From Anaerolineae bacterium (GTDB lineage Bacteria; Chloroflexota; Anaerolineae; Aggregatilineales; Phototrophicaceae), in assembly GCA_022842885.1 (NCBI GenBank), contig JALHOR010000051.1, forward strand, positions 1 to 36,019: 36,019 nucleotides of DNA. The letters run 5' to 3'. Positions 33,756 to 36,019 of the stretch are shown one piece after another. A model generated the notes under the pieces. That model saw only the letters and a program-made list of their open reading frames with translations, made no database searches and was not told where the DNA came from. Made by a program: the position numbers and the translations under genes. Every line of letters starts with the position of its first letter. Position 1 is the stretch's first letter.

Positions 33756-35126
33756 TTATTCAGCGCCTTTTTCGGCAGGGATGGCGGGTAGACCATTGGC
33801 AGGGATAGCATTTACACCAGCCCCATCATAACCGCGCCCAATGCTGCGATAGGTAAACCCAATACCGCGCATTTTTTCGCCGTCGTACATGTTACGCGCA
33901 TCCACCAAGAACGGTTGCTTCATGCTGCCCAGAACGCGCTTCATATCTAATTGCTTGAATTCGTTCCATTCTGTGACCAACACCAGCACATCCACATCTT
34001 CCGCTACTTCATAAGGATTCTGGCACAAGATAATGCCCTTAAGTTCTTCCGCGACATTTTCCATCGCTACCGGGTCATATGCTTTCACTTTGCCACCTTG
34101 GTTCATGATAGACCGGGCAATGGTCAAAGCGGGGGCGTCGCGCACATCATCGGTGTTGGGTTTGAATGCCAGACCAAGCAAACCAACGGTTTTGCCTTCC
34201 AGCGAACCACCCAGCAAATCACGGATTTTCAAAATCACATGTTTGCGTTGGAAGTCGTTGATTTCCATAACAGCGTTCAACAACTGCGGGTGCATCCCAT
34301 GCGTGAGCGCCATGTTTGCCAGCGCCTTCACATCTTTGGGGAAGCAGCTACCGCCATAACCGACACCCGCTTGTAAAAAGTGGGGCCCAATCCGTTTATC
34401 AATACCCATGCCGCGGGCGACTTCCATGACATCGGCACCCAAGCGTTCACAAATGATGCTGATTTCATTGATGAAACTAATGCGGGTTGCCAAGAAAGCA
34501 TTGGAAGCGTATTTAATCATTTCGGCAGTACGAATATCGGTGATAACAATGGGGGCTTTTAGCGGGGCATATAAGCCCGCAACAGCTTCGGCAGCTTCGC
34601 GGTCAGTAGAACCAAACACGGTTCTATCAGGACTCATGAAGTCGGTCATTGCCGAGCCTTCCCGCAGGAATTCTGGGCAGCTTACCACAGAAAATTTAAT
34701 AGGGTTTGGCTGCGATTTTTGGATAATTTCGGCAGTCCAATCGCCCGTACCGACAGGCACGGTGGATTTGTTGATGACAATCAGCGGGTGCTTCATATGT
34801 TGGGCAATGCTTTGGGCAGCCGAGCGCACATATTTTAGGTCGGCTTCACCATCCACTGCGGACGGCGTGCCAACGCAGATGAACACGAATTCGGCATCTT
34901 TTAAGCCTTCTTCATAGGAAGTTGTGAAGTTCAAACGACCTGCCCGTACATTGCGCTGCACCAGTTCTTCCAGACCCGGTTCATAAATAGGCATGATGCC
35001 TTGTTTGAGCTTGCTGATTTTCTTTTCGTCAATATCTACTGTGACAACATTGTTCCCCAAGTCGGCGAAGCAGGTGCCTGTCACCAATCCGACATACCCC
35101 GACCCAATGACACAGATATTTTTCAT
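33756..35126 (-). CDS. ugd: UDP-glucose 6-dehydrogenase
   Basis: 456 residues. It oxidises UDP-glucose twice to UDP-glucuronate using NAD, giving a precursor for acidic polysaccharides. Seen are the NAD-binding [10 protein letters not shown] (8-17), [13 protein letters not shown] (85-97), the substrate-binding [16 protein letters not shown] (153-168), and catalytic Cys261 in [12 protein letters not shown]. The C-terminal domain contains the conserved [17 protein letters not shown]. It ends with a short flexible tail, [20 protein letters not shown] six bases before the ATG marks the start. Its likely partners are the sugar-phosphate transferase and glycosyltransferases elsewhere in the window. 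Confidence 0.95.
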   Translation of the reverse strand: MKNICVIGSGYVGLVTGTCFADLGNNVVTVDIDEKKISKLKQGIMPIYEPGLEELVQRNVRAGRLNFTTSYEEGLKDAEFVFICVGTPSAVDGEADLKYVRSAAQSIAQHMKHPLIVINKSTVPVGTGDWTAEIIQKSQPNPIKFSVVSCPEFLREGSAMTDFMSPDRTVFGSTDREAAEAVAGLYAPLKAPIVITDIRTAEMIKYASNAFLATRISFINEISIICERLGADVMEVARGMGIDKRIGPHFLQAGVGYGGSCFPKDVKALANMALTHGMHPQLLNAVMEINDFQRKHVILKIRDLLGGSLEGKTVGLLGLAFKPNTDDVRDAPALTIARSIMNQGGKVKAYDPVAMENVAEELKGIILCQNPYEVAEDVDVLVLVTEWNEFKQLDMKRVLGSMKQPFLVDARNMYDGEKMRGIGFTYRSIGRGYDGAGVNAIPANGLPAIPAEKGAE

Positions 35127-35181
35127 AGTGTGACCTCTAGTGATTAATTAACGGTGTGTTGTTGCAGAATGATGAAAACAA

Positions 35182-35199
35182 GGTACACATGAGTGTACC
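35182..35199. promoter_or_regulatory. Operator-like palindrome in the ugd leader
   Basis: GGTACAC-ATGA-GTGTACC, a perfect 7-bp inverted repeat. It lies 56 bases before the ugd ATG and just downstream of the predicted transcription start, where a bound repressor or an RNA hairpin would act. Confidence 0.5.
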
Positions 35200-35215
35200 A
35201 TAATGGACGATTGCC

Positions 35216-35224
35216 ATTGTAGCA
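35216..35224 (-). promoter_or_regulatory. Possible extended -10 promoter of ugd
   Basis: TGCTACAAT on the minus strand: an extended -10 with one mismatch from TATAAT. No good -35 was found. Transcription would start near 35209 and run into the palindrome. Confidence 0.4.
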
Positions 35225-35313
35225 TCAAATTTCCAACGGCATTGTTAAAAATTAGCAAAAATTTCAATAGTGATGAAAATCACAATCGCATTAAGATGGG
35301 TGATTTTGCACTA

Positions 35314-36019
35314 TCACTGTGTGACACGCCACAGACGAACTGTACCGTCACCGCTGGCAGTAATAATGGTGGTGCCATCGGGCGTAAAATCTACGCCGAG
35401 TACCCAACCAAAATGTTCAGTGAGCGCCGCCTGTTCTGTGCCGTTGGCAACATTCCACACGCGCAGCGCATTATCGCGCCCACCCGATGCTAACAGCGAC
35501 CCATCGGGATTAAACGTCACAACCCACACATCGCGCCCATAACCGGGCAGTGTTTGTAACGTTTCGCCTGTTTGCCAGCGCCAAATGCGAATCGTATTAT
35601 CGGTGCTGCTGGTTGCCAATAATGTGCCATCGGGGTTAAATGCCACACTGCGAATTTCTTCATTATGCCCTGATAATATAGCAACTCTCGCTCGCGTTTC
35701 AACATTGTACACTTCGGCTTGACTCAAGCGTCCCCCAACAGCGACAGTTTGCCCATCAGGATGATAGGCAACGGTAATCACGGGATATTGCGTCGCAATG
35801 GTGCTGAGAAGCGTACCCGTTGCCACATCCCAAAAGCGCACGCTGTTATCTAAACCCGCCGAAGCGATTTTGGTGCCATCGGGGCTAAATGCCACATCGC
35901 GCACTGCGCCAGAATGCCCATTTAATACAAAGCGTGTGGTTGCGCTGGCAACATCCCAAATGCGAACAGTTTCATCTTGCCCGCCGGATGCCAACAGCGT
36001 GCTATTGGGGCTAAAATCT
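35314..36019 (-). CDS. WD40-repeat protein, C-terminal part (runs off the right edge)
   Basis: The frame is open to the right edge and reads FSPNSTLLASGGQDETVRIW at the boundary, so the true start is outside. Five complete WD40 blades follow: GHSGAVRDVAFSPDGTKIA, YPVITVAYHPDGQTVA (with a weaker ending), GHNEEIRSVAFNPDGTLLA, GYGRDVWVVTFNPDGSLLA and EHFGWVLGVDFTPDGTTII, most ending in [V/I]R[I/F/V/L]W. The stop TGA is at 35314. These regular repeats are a protein-binding propeller; whether a kinase or another domain precedes it cannot be seen. It is separated from ugd by 187 bases. Confidence 0.9.
   Translation of the reverse strand, partial: DFSPNSTLLASGGQDETVRIWDVASATTRFVLNGHSGAVRDVAFSPDGTKIASAGLDNSVRFWDVATGTLLSTIATQYPVITVAYHPDGQTVAVGGRLSQAEVYNVETRARVAILSGHNEEIRSVAFNPDGTLLATSSTDNTIRIWRWQTGETLQTLPGYGRDVWVVTFNPDGSLLASGGRDNALRVWNVANGTEQAALTEHFGWVLGVDFTPDGTTIITASGDGTVRLWRVTQ

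Noticed and set aside
1..36019. CRISPR arrays, tRNA and rRNA genes, prophage or IS transposases
   Set aside because: No regularly spaced repeat series, no tRNA-like arms ending in CCA, no rRNA signature and no transposase or phage protein was found on reading either strand.

Overview
The window looks like chromosome of a Chloroflexota bacterium, probably an Anaerolineae-like lineage. This rests on the mix of genes rather than on any marker RNA: SpoVS without other sporulation genes, several 'SPDG'-type beta-propeller proteins, a primary sigma factor with an acidic N-terminus and a long insert before region 2, and intergenic palindromes of the GTAGGG...CCCTAC type. No rRNA, tRNA, CRISPR array, prophage or transposase gene was seen. 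Most genes are on the minus strand.

Layout. Positions 1-6 kb hold the first codons of a gene leaving the left edge behind a good promoter, a PaaI-type thioesterase, a large DUF2142/GT-C-like membrane protein, a CpsD-like ATPase, an M24 peptidase and a J-domain protein. From 6 to 11.4 kb come holB (clamp-loader delta prime), spoVS with a pair of operator-like palindromes, an SDR-VOC fusion coupled to queA, and mutY with a C-terminal Nudix domain. From 11.4 to 14.7 kb, on the plus strand, lie a TRPM-type SLOG nucleotide-sensor protein, a membrane-anchored TPR protein and fabG. From 14.9 to 18 kb are a GyrI-like ligand-binding protein whose Shine-Dalgarno is buried in a hairpin, a citrate synthase, and a divergent serine beta-lactamase-family protein. 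From 18 to 24.6 kb are priA, a polyprenyl-phosphate sugar-phosphate transferase, a GT-C-like membrane protein and a zinc-ribbon coiled-coil protein. From 24.6 to 29.7 kb are a beta-propeller protein, a GT4 glycosyltransferase, a DUF433/DUF5615 toxin-antitoxin pair lying between two copies of the glycosyltransferase start, a second beta-propeller protein and a secreted two-domain PPC-like protein. From 29.7 to 36 kb are sigA and dnaG (a macromolecular-synthesis-type pair), ugd, and the C-terminal part of a WD40 protein running off the right edge.

How it fits together. Replication, repair and transcription genes (holB, mutY, priA, dnaG, sigA) are interleaved with envelope polysaccharide genes (DUF2142-like, CpsD-like, sugar-phosphate transferase, two glycosyltransferases, ugd). 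The latter probably serve one exopolysaccharide pathway even though they are not clustered.

The most interesting observations are: (1) the SLOG plus membrane-TPR pair, a candidate nucleotide-sensing module; (2) a 17-bp hairpin that sequesters the GGAGG of the GyrI-like gene; (3) the toxin-antitoxin pair flanked by a 71-bp direct repeat that splits a former operon; (4) two GCATTtttAATGC palindromes 31 bp apart on the spoVS promoter; and (5) an 80-bp dispersed repeat whose palindromic core changes compensatorily between copies.
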